Shown here: one piece after another, positions 1 to 11,211 of the stretch
Layout: every line of letters begins with the position of its first letter
Position numbering within the stretch: position 1 is the stretch's first letter
From: Hirudo medicinalis
Lineage: Eukaryota; Annelida; Clitellata; Hirudinida; Hirudinidae
DNA length: 56,553 nt
NCBI GenBank assembly: GCA_011800805.1
Contig: MPNW01000395.1
Location: forward strand, 34,054 to 90,606
Reading direction: 5' to 3'
Program-made: the position numbers and the translations under genes
The notes under the pieces: generated by a model
Told to the model about the DNA's origin: nothing
What the model saw: only the letters and a program-made list of their open reading frames with translations
Database searches by the model: none

Positions 1-70
1 CATCATCATCATCAAAGATCATAATCACACTGGCCACAACAACATCTCACACAAAAAACCTTACTAGACT

Positions 71-863
71 ATGATGCTCAGTGATGTCTTGAATGCTTTT
101 CCAAAGCTGATGATGGACGTTAAAACCCCTTCGGAGCAGGAAAAGACAGGAGTTGAACTCGGGATCATCTGGAAACACGAGAAACTTTTTCGTTCGTTCT
201 TCTCCCCGATCTTCGTTCAGTCGTTCATCCTGACCTTCTTGGCGGAGTGGGGGGACAGATCTCAACTGACTACTATCATCTTGGGTGCCAAAAATGTCAG
301 TCGTGACGATGTTGATAACGATGGTGATGATTGTTTAAAATTGGCTAAAAATCTTGATATTATTTCTCCCAACTCAGGATCAATATTTTTTATGCTGATT
401 ATTGATTTCACTGACTGTCCAATGCCCATTTTACGAAAAATTATAATCATCTACGGTCAACGTAAAACATGAAACGTATTGTAATTAGCTTCCTCGGTAA
501 CCAGAGTAACATAGTAGACAAAGTTGATGAGACGTGATTTGTTTTCCGATGAAGAATTTAACAGGCGTGCTCCTAGGGGGGGTGTTCGGTCACGCCCTGT
601 GCACCGGCTCGGCAGTGCTGGCAGGGAGGTTCATCGCCCAGAGAATTTCCTTGAAGACAGGTTGGATTGGTGGCCCTTGTAATACTTCTCATGTTTTATT
701 ATAATGTATTGATGATATTATAATATTATTGCTACTATGGCGATGATAACAATTCATTTATCTTACTTATGAATGCATAATTCATTACATTGTGTTGGAA
801 GTCCACTACATAGGAGGACTGGTATTCATCCTGTCGGGGCTCTATGCACTCATCCTCGAATGA
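71..863 (+). CDS. TMEM165: TMEM165/GDT1-family Golgi cation transporter, 3' part of gene
   Basis: This is the C-terminal half of a UPF0016 (TMEM165/GDT1) multi-pass Golgi protein, a family that moves Mn2+/Ca2+ against protons and supports glycosylation. The first exon encodes SPIFVQSFILTFLAEWGDRS, which holds the second family signature E-x-G-D-(R/K)-(S/T). The next exon, 565-660, reads VFGHALCTGSAVLAGRFIAQ and the last, 802-863, reads VHYIGGLVFILSGLYAL before TGA. Exons 2 and 3 join in phase 1. The donor of the first exon is uncertain, near 296-300: the GTCAGT site at 296 is out of phase and a weaker one at 300 fits. The start of the first exon and everything upstream, including the first signature motif, lie outside the window, so the gene is 5'-partial. 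The family call is secure from the motif and from similarity to the human C-terminus. Confidence 0.88.
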
Positions 864-2114
864 TCAATCATCGTCTCTCGCTCCCTCATTATCTCACCTT
901 ATAAATCTTGACAAACTGAAAGCTCATGAATATTTATTGCATGCAGCTTTATATTTAATGAATTTCATAAAATTAACCTTTTGCTCTATGTTTTGCTTTT
1001 TGTCTACCAAGCTGTGCTATCACTCAGAAAGCCAGTAACTATTTATTTGTCAAGAACATTACTGATTGTATTTTTTAAATTTATTTTAGTAAAATATTTT
1101 TTTTTCTGTTGCTCTGTAAAAACTGTAAGTTTCATTCTTGCGAGGGCTGCTTCAATCAAAGCATAAAGTCGTTTTTGTCATGAATCCTTCTTTTACAACT
1201 ACTTTTTCCATTTCAAAAGAAAATCTTGTTCGTGTAGTTAAAATTTTTACAATTGGCGAGAATCTCTGAAGTTTACATGCACAATTTTGCGTTGTTTTTT
1301 TTTTACAAAGTTAGGTTTATTGTTTACGATATTGATGCATTTTTAGCTTGGTTACTTTGTTAATAAATACAATTGTCTACCTTTTAAAGACTCTTTTCTT
1401 ACAAAGCAGTCCATTATCCGACGAAAATTACTGAGAAATATGAGTCAAAAATCAGAAAGCGTTATTCAGACGTAAGCGAGAATCAAACACGAGAACCAGA
1501 GAAATACTTTTTCGCATCGGCTTCGTCGAATTTCTCAAGTGACCTTTCAAAAAATTCAAAAACAGTTAAACCTACGAAATTTATTTTCGCACGCATTATT
1601 TCAAAATGAAATGTTTGTACTCTCGGACATTGCACTGACTTTTAAAAATCTAGCTGAATAAACGCTCTTTATATTTTGAGAACGAAAGTCTAAATTAATG
1701 TGAAGAAATTTGAAAAGGCACTTTGAATTGTTGAAAGGAAACAGCCGTCATTGACAGCTTCTTGAGCTTGCATTCAAATGGTAGTCGCTTAAAAACTGCC
1801 TTTTGTTGAATTCTCACGGGCTTTGTAAATGTTAGTTCTTGCTAAGAATGTCATTAATATTATGCATGACACTCTTCACATCGACTTAAGGAAAAAATAA
1901 CAGATTACTGCGGTTCATGGCTAAAAACGTAAGGAGGATTTAATAGGATTGCCCAAAAAACTTCACTTTAAAATGACAAAAGAGGTTAGGGATGGTAAAT
2001 TTGGTTCTATAATGATAATCAGATTAATCAAGGTGATTTTTAGAGACCAAGATATTTTCAAATTGCAGAATCGTTAAAGACAGTCCTACTTTTAATGTTT
2101 TATTCAAATTTCAG
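864..2114. other. Intergenic stretch, no gene seen
   Basis: No conserved reading frame or RNA gene was recognised. The DNA is AT-rich and holds the TMEM165 3' UTR. Near its right end, at about 2095-2114, a pyrimidine-rich stretch ends in ATTTCAG, which looks like the splice acceptor of a 5' UTR exon of the glycosyltransferase gene starting at 2118. Confidence 0.6.
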
Positions 2115-2117
2115 CGC

Positions 2118-3677
2118 ATGGTCATCTATGTACTCTCCGGCGTGCTCGTGATAAACTTCCTCGGATATATGAATTACAGTGGATTAATAATATGGGACAA
2201 AAGAGGCCTTCATTCTCAAAAAGAGGAAGAATACGCTCATTTCAATAGTCCAACAGTCAACAAAGCAACTATTTCTCATTCCCTTGCCGGAATAACTCGA
2301 CCTCCACATGAGGTCACCAGTTTGTGGAAAGTCATCACCGCGATCGAGGATGACAGTAGGTTCAACGGGGCATCGGAGGGTTCGACACTTCAACCCTACT
2401 TCTCGACAGGCTCCCCCCTTACCCTAGCAGTCTTTAAGAGGTGGCAGGAAACCAGCCGCAACAGATCCCATCGCTTGTATATTTTTTCAGCGTGGTTAGA
2501 CAGAAGAGTCCTAGACGACAGCAATATCATCATTAGGGTCGTCATAATCGCATCGGCTATTAAAGACATCGAGAAGTTTTTAATTTGTACGTATTTCAAT
2601 GAACACGACGACGAAAGTGAAGTCAGCTTAAAAGCGAGGTCGTCTGTGGCAACAGGTCCTCGAGTCGATCTGGACGAAGGACCGATGCAAGGGTACGTGA
2701 TCGCCTGTCCCCTTATTGATCAGGCAACTCCTTCTAGGATCAGCGTACATTTTGGAGAGCATGATAAGACTGTAAACATGAGTTCTGCCGTCAGAGTCAT
2801 GATGCAAAGTGATTCCCGAGGCGAACAAGTGCGCGAACTCACAGCATGTGTTACATCCAACTCGATATCCGACAAAGGCACGACCGCAGTGGACTCGCTG
2901 GACGAATACAGGGCCCTGGAGTGGGTGGTAATGCAGAGGATTCTGGGAGTTGAACACATGAGCATTTACCTCAACCAAATCAATCCCAGACAGGCAAAGA
3001 TAATGTCGACCTTGATGTCATACCGTCATGTGAATCCAAACTCACTATCCGTCCTCTCGTATAACTACATCACGACACAATCCACGAAAGAGGTGCACGA
3101 CCTTCACTCATCGTCCATAGCTTCTGATTGTTTCTATGGCTATTTGGGAACTTCAAAGCGAGTGCTGATGTTAAGGTTAGAGGAATTTCTCATCCCAAAA
3201 GAAAAGACGAAACTTCCCGGTCTCCTCAAGCGATTGGAAAATGGGGTTTCGGATGCCAACAGTGTCACGCCTAACTTAGTTTTTCAAGTTCAGTATTTTT
3301 TCCCGAACTTTCTCCCGCGATTCGATGTCACTCCGTATTCCATCGCTCTTCGTTACGTCCTCAAATCCAGCAGCTTAAAAGGAGATCCAAATAGAAAAAC
3401 ATCGAGTCTTCGATCTGTGATCAGCACTTCAGCATGTGCTGTGGTCGAGTTTAGCAGATGCAAAAGGACTGGAAAGGATTTAGTCGTTGGAAGTTACCAG
3501 ATGGTCCCAGAAATTGCTGCTTCTATTCACAACTACGAGTCTTGTGATGATGAAATTTTTGATTGCATGACCGCATTGTCATCTTCAATAGTCGACGAAT
3601 CGATACGAAAATTTGAAAAGGTTTTAGTTAAAAGACTCAGCATGAATATTATGCTTTATTTCAATCATAATTTATAA
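2118..3677 (+). CDS. GT92 (DUF23) family glycosyltransferase, intronless, degenerate metal motif
   Basis: This 519-residue single-exon protein looks like a type II Golgi membrane protein: a hydrophobic anchor at residues 1-20 is followed by a lumenal domain. Family landmarks of GT92 are present in order: YIFSAWLDRR (121-130); LTACV (241-245); LEWVVMQRILGVEHMSIYL (267-285), matching the family's E-x-hydrophobic-LG-V-x-H-x-x-x-Y block; and DCFYGYLGTSKRVLMLRLEE (337-356), matching the D-C-x-x-x..DxDEF block. At the last site the usual acidic DxDEF triad is replaced by RLEEF, so the metal-binding aspartates appear lost. The donor sugar and acceptor cannot be inferred; GT92 members that are known add galactose to glycans. 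A splice acceptor lies 3 bp before the ATG, implying a non-coding leader exon or a trans-splice site. The family call is firm; activity is doubtful. Confidence 0.82.
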   Translation: MVIYVLSGVLVINFLGYMNYSGLIIWDKRGLHSQKEEEYAHFNSPTVNKATISHSLAGITRPPHEVTSLWKVITAIEDDSRFNGASEGSTLQPYFSTGSPLTLAVFKRWQETSRNRSHRLYIFSAWLDRRVLDDSNIIIRVVIIASAIKDIEKFLICTYFNEHDDESEVSLKARSSVATGPRVDLDEGPMQGYVIACPLIDQATPSRISVHFGEHDKTVNMSSAVRVMMQSDSRGEQVRELTACVTSNSISDKGTTAVDSLDEYRALEWVVMQRILGVEHMSIYLNQINPRQAKIMSTLMSYRHVNPNSLSVLSYNYITTQSTKEVHDLHSSSIASDCFYGYLGTSKRVLMLRLEEFLIPKEKTKLPGLLKRLENGVSDANSVTPNLVFQVQYFFPNFLPRFDVTPYSIALRYVLKSSSLKGDPNRKTSSLRSVISTSACAVVEFSRCKRTGKDLVVGSYQMVPEIAASIHNYESCDDEIFDCMTALSSSIVDESIRKFEKVLVKRLSMNIMLYFNHNL

Positions 3678-4336
3678 AATGGTACTAAAATTATTCGAAA
3701 ATGGAGGATTTTAATATATTTGTCATCGTCTATATCCAACTCATACACAAAAAAGGGTTGGGTTTTTAATCGTTAGAACCATCTGGCTAACTTCGATTAT
3801 ATATATTCTCAAAATTACATAAGATCTCTAAAAGAAAAGTACATGACAAAAAATACACATATAAAAAAATACACAAACAAAATAACCCCTCATGAAATTA
3901 ATTATCATTCGAAAAATACAAATTTATAATTTTAGAGAAAAGGAAATTACTTGTTTCCACTTTTTTCTTGTTTGATTATAATAAAATTAGTATTTAAACA
4001 TATCGACATTTAAAATGGCAAATAACGTCGCGAGTTAGCAGTGCAACTCCATTCAAATTATTGATAAAAATATTTTAATTGATAAAATATAATGTCAAAT
4101 AAATTTTGCTTTAAATTTATACATATAAATTCTTTTCAAATATATTGTGATAAATATAGAAAAGCAATCATTGTATCTTCGGTGTTCACCATCTTCCTTT
4201 TTTTTATTTTTTCCGTCGCGTGCCGATCGGTTAGCTACTCCTCCGCCTTTGTATGTTCACACATTTCTAAATTTAATTTCTTAGTCACCGCAGTATTTTT
4301 CTGGATAATCACGTATTTTCTGTCGATTTATAGAAA
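3678..4336. other. Intergenic; probable RPL31 promoter and leader exon at right end
   Basis: AT-rich DNA without a conserved reading frame. At about 4190-4250 there is a run of pyrimidines (CTTCC followed by T runs, then CTCCTCCGCCTTT), as expected for the TOP-type leader of a ribosomal protein mRNA. A possible donor at 4251 and an acceptor just before the RPL31 ATG (TTTATAG) suggest a short 5' UTR intron. This is inference from composition only. Confidence 0.4.
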
Positions 4337-4979
4337 ATGACTGCTGCCAAGAGAGAAGGAAAGAAGAAGAGCGTCGCCAACGAGGTGGTGACCAGGGAGT
4401 ACACCGTTAACGTGCACAAAAGAATCCACGGAATGTGAGTAAAAATGTCTAATCTGCCCAACTTAAGTTTGGAAAATAGAGCTACAAAGCATGCCGCGTT
4501 AATGTGTCTAACGCCAAATTCTTTTTTCTCATTGTTTTTCTTTTTATTCCAATACTTCTGTTAGGGTATATTACCTGCCAAATTACAAATACAATTTTCT
4601 AACGAGACTAATACCACTTTAATAGTGGCTTCAAAAAGAGGGCTCCCAGGGCCATCAAGGAGATCAAGAAGTTTGCACAGAAGCACATGGGCACTGTTGA
4701 CGTGAGGATTGAGACCAACCTCAACAAGCACATCTGGTCCAAAGGTATCAGGAATGTCCCATTCAGGGTCAGGGTTAGGTTGTCTAGGAAGAGAAATGAG
4801 GATGAAGACTCACCACACAAACTGTACACCCTCGTCACATACGTCCCCTGTGCCAACTTCAAGGGTGAGTAAAGCTCCAGGGCTGATCAAAGCAATTCTA
4901 TAACAAGTGACTAAAAGCTGACCGAGCCCGTTTTATCGTTTCAGGTCTGAACACCGTCAACGTCGAAAGCGAAGCCTAA
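4337..4979 (+). CDS. RPL31: 60S ribosomal protein L31 (eL31)
   Basis: Three coding exons, 4337-4434, 4626-4864 and 4945-4979, join in matching phases (2, then 1) to give 123 residues, close to the 125 of the human protein. Diagnostic blocks are [16 protein letters not shown] in exon 1, GFKKRAPRA and [20 protein letters not shown] in exon 2, [16 protein letters not shown] next, and NTVNVESEA at the C-terminus. eL31 sits near the peptide exit tunnel of the large subunit. Introns are GT-AG. A polyadenylation signal AATAAA follows at 5027-5032. The start is fixed by the family N-terminus and the 5' splice site. Confidence 0.97.
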
Positions 4980-5421
4980 ACATTGACTTGTTCATTCTGA
5001 ACTGTCTTTGCGTAAAGCATGTTGGTAATAAAAATATTTCCAACTCCACGTTGTCTCTAATGTGTTAAATAGGGTAGCTGTACCGTGATGCTGGAGAAAA
5101 ATGAGTGTTAAGATGCAGCTTTGGGTTTGGCATATGCATAAGCATTAGTTCCAGGCCTATTAATCTCAAAGACTTTTTTTATGCAAAGTGCATTGAGTTG
5201 TCTTCCAGGCAAATGACCTGAAATAACTGTAAAACTGGTTCAATTGGTAATTAACATTTCCAAGTATTGTCAGTGGCATTAAAAGAACACATGTTAAACT
5301 TGGATGTTGAAAATAATAATTCAAAATAATAAATAGAATGTGTGAAGTATATTTTCAAATCTACTGAACCACAATAAAACTTGCAAATATTTATTCACTC
5401 TAGAAGTGACTGAGTGGCTTG
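4980..5421. other. Intergenic between RPL31 and RLIG1 (convergent genes)
   Basis: The 3' ends of two convergent genes share this stretch. It contains the RPL31 polyadenylation signal at 5027-5032 and, on the minus strand, the 3' UTR of the RNA ligase gene. No other gene is seen. Confidence 0.6.
5027..5032 (+). terminator. RPL31 polyadenylation signal
   Basis: AATAAA 48 bp after the RPL31 stop codon. Confidence 0.75.
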
Positions 5422-6468
5422 TTAAACATCTTGCGCATTGTTGCATGCTGTTGTCAATGCTAAAATACTTTCATAATGGTTTTTCTCAAGTGCTACCAGG
5501 TTCCTCACTGTTTTGGAGAATGCACTCTTTGGATTTATCTGGATTTCGACCGGAGTGTTACAGAGTTTGGTGTCGCTTATCGGCCAGTTCAGCTTTAGGT
5601 GATGCCTGTGTAACTTGTACATGCTTCCGTCTGAACAGTGCCAGACTATGCCTTCGACACTCCCGTCCTGGTTGCTCTCGAACCAGTCTTTGAATGCCTC
5701 CAAACCGATGTCCAGCGGTGGTTTGATTTTCAGAACTCCATGGCGGATGAGGAAGTGGATGGGTTTCTTCTTGCTTCCAAGGTTGTAGGGGTTTCCGTTG
5801 ATGTTTGTGCCGATGAGCTCAAATGTTTGCTCCATCATGTCTTCCATGCTTTCTATGCTAATCTTGAGTCTAGTGTAACCATTAGAATCTTTGTTGTCAT
5901 CTGGTTGAAGCATTAGTGCCAGACCATTTGTGAGGTCAACGGTATCCAAGTGCCAGCAGTACTGTCTTGAAGTTGTGGGTACTGGTACCCAACCCATTAT
6001 GTGTCCATTGGTATCGGGTATCAACTGACTGGTTTCAGGATTCACACAGCTTATGGATGGCTCCCAACTTTCTGGAGCTTCTTTGAAGTCGCCTTCATTG
6101 AAAGGGATGGACTGCATGCTTTTCAGATTTTCATCAAACGTTCCATTTTGTAAACATTCGAGGAGTTTCTTGTGATGCTTTTCGGCCGTTTTGGTAAGCT
6201 TTCTGTCGTGTCTGGCCCACAACCACGGTTTGTTGTTAAAACGCTTAATCAGAACAGAAGTTCCATCAACTTTCTCAGTAGCTAGCAGACTGCAGTTTTG
6301 CAAACGGTTGACAAAATCAACTTTTAAAGTATCTGAAGCTTCCACTGAGAACTTTTGACGAGGCCTCTTTCCACTTTTACTTTCACAGTTGCTGCATTGA
6401 ATAATAATACTTTCAAAAATGCAAGGAATCTTGCTCTGAACCCTGCATAATTCGACCTGAGCCGACAT
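5422..6468 (-). CDS. RLIG1: RNA 5'-phosphate/3'-OH ligase 1 (C12orf29/RLIG1 homologue), intronless
   Basis: This 348-residue protein matches the animal RNA ligase RLIG1 (human C12orf29), which seals RNA ends through a lysyl-AMP intermediate and is linked to oxidative-stress RNA repair. The nucleotidyltransferase motif I is ATEKVDGT with the predicted adenylated lysine at K66. Further family blocks follow in order: PWLWARHDRK, NGHIMGWVPV, RQYCWHLDTV, FELIGTNINGNPYNLGSKKK, EGIVWHCSDGSMYKLHRHHL (motifs IV and V) and LNWPISDT. All expected catalytic motifs are present, so it should be active. The coding region has no intron, unlike nearly all neighbours, which hints at an ancient retrocopy or intron loss. 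The start is the first ATG of a long open frame. Confidence 0.94.
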   Translation of the reverse strand: MSAQVELCRVQSKIPCIFESIIIQCSNCESKSGKRPRQKFSVEASDTLKVDFVNRLQNCSLLATEKVDGTSVLIKRFNNKPWLWARHDRKLTKTAEKHHKKLLECLQNGTFDENLKSMQSIPFNEGDFKEAPESWEPSISCVNPETSQLIPDTNGHIMGWVPVPTTSRQYCWHLDTVDLTNGLALMLQPDDNKDSNGYTRLKISIESMEDMMEQTFELIGTNINGNPYNLGSKKKPIHFLIRHGVLKIKPPLDIGLEAFKDWFESNQDGSVEGIVWHCSDGSMYKLHRHHLKLNWPISDTKLCNTPVEIQINPKSAFSKTVRNLVALEKNHYESILALTTACNNAQDV

Positions 6469-6902
6469 GTATAAAAGCCAAGCTAATCAACATAAAAGTG
6501 AAGCGGATTTTAACATATGAGGACTTGTAAATTCAATATTTATAATATTTGTACGCAACCAAACGGACGGTAAAAGCGACCAAACTATATTTACAAAAAT
6601 TAATAAATTAATTTACAAAACGTACTGCCTGAAAATTACTTTATTTATATGTCATACTAAAATCGCCTGATCATCACTCCAACCCACCTTGATTAAATTA
6701 AATTTCAATGTACTATGTAAATATTGCCGAACATGCTGGGGCTTCGTTTTGAATCCTGATCGCTAAGTTCTACTTAATTCAGTTTCTCGTTCGATATTTT
6801 TCTTGGACACAGCACATTTCTCAAGTTTAGACCACAGTTTAAAAATAACTGATTTTAATATCCACATGATTTTAGCAAGTTGTAGGTAGAGAAACTCTTA
6901 AA
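6469..6902. other. Divergent promoter region RLIG1 / TBC1D10
   Basis: About 430 bp separate the start codons of two divergently transcribed genes. The DNA is AT-rich; no clear TATA box or other defined site stands out. It probably holds both promoters and the short 5' UTRs. Confidence 0.5.
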
Positions 6903-8081
6903 ATGAATCCAATCGGTGATTCTGCTACATCGAAATCTGCCAAAAAAGATGACATTCTAATCAATTCCAATGGCAAAGGAAACCATGTCGGCGATTCAAA
7001 ATCGTCTAAGAATAGCTTCGAATCTCAGAGGGACAACAGCTGTGAGGATGACGACGACGAGGACTTGGATGACAATTATTCCAGCAAGAGTGACGTGGGC
7101 AGCAGCAAGTACAAAGAGGTGGATAGGTTTGGCTTCGTCGGAGGCAACCAGTACACCGATCCTACAATGTGAGTGAAATCAGTTCTGTTGAGATGTGAAG
7201 TCTCGAATTTACAATTCTTAGGTGATTTTATGTCGACTTGCATGGTCATTTGATAATCGCTTGACTGTCCTTTCTACTCACCCAGGGACAGTTCACTGCT
7301 ACCCATTGAGATCTTGCGGATGAGAGAGCTGAAATGGCTGGATATGATGGAGAACTGGGACAAGTGGATGTCCAAGAGGTTTAAAAAGGTCTGCCGCAAT
7401 TATCTTTTATATTCACCACCATCACCATCATCCCTATCATCCCTATCATCATCACCATATTAATTTATGACACAACCATCATCATCATATCATCATCATC
7501 ATTGCATCACTGCAGGTCAAGGAGAGGTGTCGAAAGGGTATCCCAGATTCCCTAAGGGCTAGGGCCTGGCAACTCCTAATCGGCAGTGCAAACATGCTGA
7601 TGGCTAATCCAGGTCGTTACCATGGCTACCTCAAATCGAAGGGCAATCCGGCATGCCTCGAGGAGATCAGAAAGGATGTGAGCAGGCAGTACCCTCACCA
7701 TGAGTTGTTCATGGATGACCAAGGACAAGGGTGAGTGATAATTGTAATCTCTGAATTCATCACTTTCATAATTTTGACTTGTGTCGTGTTGCAGCCAAGA
7801 AGATTTGTACTCTGTTCTGATGGCCTACTCTATCCACGATCCATCAGTGGGGTATTGTCAGGCCCAGGGACCACTCGCGGCCGTCCTACTGACCCTGATG
7901 CCTGCCGAACAAGCCTTCTGGACTTTCCTCGTAATCTGCGAGAAGTACCTGCCCGGGTATTACAACATGGGACTGGTGGGTGATGATGATGGTTGTGATG
8001 GTGATGATGTTAGTTATGTTGAAGTTGTGAAGCATGTTCAACAGATAAATTGTTTTGTGAAGTAAGTTATTTGGACATGAG

Positions 8082-8126
<45 letters not shown>

Positions 8127-8157
8127 GTTATTATTTTTGTTGTTGTTGTTATTGTTG

Positions 8158-8224
<67 letters not shown>

Positions 8225-8518
8225 GATTGTGGTTGTGATTGTGATTATGATTGATGGTGATGAGTCATCGCTGATGACATCAAGGGGGGCCTGATGGTGA
8301 CGGTCATGCTCTCCTTCTAATTATAGTCCACCAATCAACCTGTCAGTCATTACAGTTAGTCATCTAGGATTTGATAGCAGATAATGAGGATGTTTCTATT
8401 GACTTTGCAAAATTTGTCTGGGATGATGATGATGATGATGGTAATGATGATGACAGTGATTGTAGTGATGATGATGATGTGCAAATGAATTTTTTTTTCA
8501 TTGACACTGTCGTCGTCG

Positions 8519-8549
<31 letters not shown>

Positions 8550-10184
8550 TTAAAGGAAGCAGTGCAGATAGACAGCATGATCTTGTTTGGCCTCCTCAAG
8601 AAATCCTGTCCCATTGCCTACAAGCACCTGGTCGGTTGATGATAATGATTTTTATTTGTCATGGCTTTATATGAAATTAAATTAGCATTTCAAGAATAAT
8701 TAGGTGACCGAATGCTGAGCGTGAATGGGAAAACTTGATTGCCAATCAATATTCATGAATTCTCCATCCAATCAGAAAAAGCAAAAGGTGGAGCCTATAC
8801 TCTGGATGACAGACTGGTTCATGTGCCTCTACTCAAGGACTCTTCCATGGCCCTCGGTGCTCAGGGTCTGGGACATGTTTCTATGTGAAGGTAATTAACG
8901 ATCGTGGTGATTATGATGATGATGATGATGATGATGGTGGTGGTGATGATGATGATGATGATAATGACAGTGTACTGATAATAACGCTGGTGATGCCAAT
9001 AGTCTGGTCGACATCATTGGTTGTAATCCGCTCACCATCAGAAGCACATCGATTGTCTCAGGTGTCAAGATCATGTTCCGGGTCGCCTTGGTGCTGGTCA
9101 AGAGTGTCCTCGGCTCTTCCGAGCAGGTCAACAAGTGCCCCACATTCTACGAGACGCTGGACAGGCTGAGGAAGATCCCGGCAGAATACATGGAGGAGAA
9201 TTATCTTGCCGGAGAGGTGAGGCTTTTACACTTGGCTGACATAAGCAGGTCGGTTGGGAACTCCGAAATGGAGTTGTATGGGAGTGTCTCATAATACGGG
9301 CGGTTATTTTGTTCCAGTTGGCAAAACTCCAGTTGACAGACAAGGACATGGAGAAGGAACATTCCCGACAACTCAAGAAGTGGAATGCGTCGAAGACTGA
9401 GAAGGCCCAGAAGAATAATTCAAACTCGATGATTTCAGTCGCTGTTACTTCGGCTCCTTGTGCCGATACGTTATCGGCCTCCAAGACTTCTAATTCGTGC
9501 ACTGCTCTTATCTCACCAAGTACAATTTCCAACTCAACCCTCGCCACTTCCACTGCTTCCATTGTCGCGACCTCTGTGTTGTCGACGACATCCGAATCAA
9601 CAACCTCAAACCCGACCAGAACGACCGACTATCAGGTTGTTCGAAAAGCCAACAATCCTTCAGAATCCTCGCCAATCCTTCCTCCTCCTGGATACCTTCT
9701 TCTCCCAAAGGCCATTTCCTCGAGTCCCTCGTTGAAGCCTCTCATCTCCTTGCCAGAGTCTGTGAGGACCACCAATGCGGTTCCTCTTCCCATGGTGGTC
9801 AAGGCCAGCACTTCCCCAGTGATTATCACGACGGCAGCTTTCGTTCGCCCGAGCCCTCAAACCTTGGCCGACGATGGCCAATCGAAAGCTCAGAAAGACA
9901 AGAGGTCGTCTAAAAGGTTTCCGTTTTCATCGAAAATGAAACCGAAGAGTTTGTCGAACGACCCCAGAGAACATTTGCAACCATCAGTGGAGGGCTCAAA
10001 GGAGAGCATGGTCGAACCCAGCGTGATTCACGAACCTTTCAAACGCTACCAATCGAAACCTTCCATTTCGCCTTGTTCTTCCCTCTCGGCAGTTCCGCAA
10101 TTGCCCGACAAAAAGAGGAGAACCTTCCGCATGAGTTTTTACCGACCAAAGGCCTCAAAGTCCACCACGCACATCGACCAATGA
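6903..10184 (+). CDS. TBC1D10: TBC1 domain family member 10 (EPI64-type Rab GTPase-activating protein)
   Basis: Eight exons (6903-7168, 7286-7388, 7516-7730, 7795-7975, 8556-8630, 8776-8890, 9062-9216, 9318-10184) join in perfect phase to encode 658 residues. The N-terminus is acidic and Ser-rich. The TBC domain covers exons 2-7 and shows [30 protein letters not shown], the arginine-finger motif [10 protein letters not shown], the glutamine-finger motif [53 protein letters not shown] and [15 protein letters not shown]. These are the TBC1D10A/B/C signatures; YCQA in place of YCQG is normal for the subfamily. The protein should stimulate GTP hydrolysis by Rabs such as Rab35 or Rab27 near the plasma membrane. 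The last exon encodes a long Ser/Thr/Pro-rich basic tail. Introns 2, 4 and 6 carry ATC/ATG and ATT microsatellites. Confidence 0.95.
8083..8225. repeat. (ATT)n microsatellite
   Basis: About 140 bp of ATT triplets with a GTT-rich middle, in intron 4 of TBC1D10. Confidence 0.95.
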
Positions 10185-10932
10185 GGGGGGGTATTGCCCA
10201 AAAATTCCGGGGATCGCGATCGGCCGAGGGGACCTGTCGATTTGTTCGAGAGAGGATGAATTACTTTTGCCAAGGATTCTTGTCAGGTAGTTCGAATCGT
10301 TCGTAACATATCATCGGTCGTGCTTGCCGATCGTTATCATGACCACCTTCAAGTCTTGCCATGGCAACTTCATTTGCAATGAGTCTTAATGTCATCATCA
10401 TCATGTTTGTTGGTCAATGCTATTGTCAATTTACAGCCACCTGCATTATAACTCGCCAAATGTCTGAGTTAAGTCCTTCCTAATGTTGCTTACATTCCAG
10501 GAGCGAACAATTTTTTTAGGTATTTCCAAAATTCGTCGCAGTTTTGCGTTCTACGCCTGGAAATGCCACGGCAAACCATGAGTCACTCAATTTGTAATTA
10601 CTAATTACTGTTGTCGTCATCGCTCTACCTTTCTTACTCTGTCGTTAACCTCATTATAGTTATTATGCTTTTACATACGCTTTCAAATTCGTGTTTGCCG
10701 TGCGAGAGTTTTACAATTTCCCGTTAGGTGTTTTTTGTCCTCTGCGTCCTCCATCGTCAACGCTACGACCTTCCATAGGATAGTTTCTGAGCATCATCAT
10801 CACCATCATCGAGTGGACATAATTGATATTACTGTTGCCACAATGCTACATCAATCATCTGTCCGACCATTCAAGAAGCAAGTCTAGATCTACAGTTCAC
10901 CTATGAATTGCTAATTATTTTTATACTTATAG
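10185..10932. other. TBC1D10 3' UTR / intergenic
   Basis: No gene was recognised. A few short ATC repeats occur near 10396 and 10794. The stretch is likely 3' UTR or an alternative last intron of TBC1D10. Confidence 0.5.
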
Positions 10933-11211
10933 TCAGAGCCAAGCACTACTCATTCAGATATTGTCGATGATTCAGAAAATGATCACTCTAGTTGTAAAGC
11001 CACGCACGAGCCGTTCCCCAAAAGTCGTGTGTCAGTTTCGCACGTTGACAATTTATTGTGTGACTTACCACCCCTTTCGTTGCTTGCGGTCACAAGAACG
11101 AAAGATGCCCCAGATATTTATAATGCGACGGTGTTGTTTCATCGCCAGAATTTTCCTAGGAAAAAATGTTCTCGTGTCTCGAGTCCACTTTGTGTCAGAT
11201 TCAGAAAATAA
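10933..11211 (+). other. Possible alternative 3'-terminal exon of TBC1D10
   Basis: A strong acceptor (ATTTTTATACTTATAG, ending at 10932) opens directly in phase 0 onto a 92-codon reading frame starting SEPSTTHSDIVDDSEN and ending RFRK before TAA at 11209-11211. A polyadenylation signal AATAAA lies downstream at 11340-11345. Exon 7 of TBC1D10 also ends in phase 0, so splicing could swap the usual tail for this one. No homologue was recognised. A second open frame overlaps (10961-11320), so the reading-frame choice rests on the splice phase. Confidence 0.3.

Noticed and set aside
2628..2978. Minus-strand open frames inside the GT92 gene
   Set aside because: Shadows of the plus-strand coding frame; no homology and no splice structure of their own.
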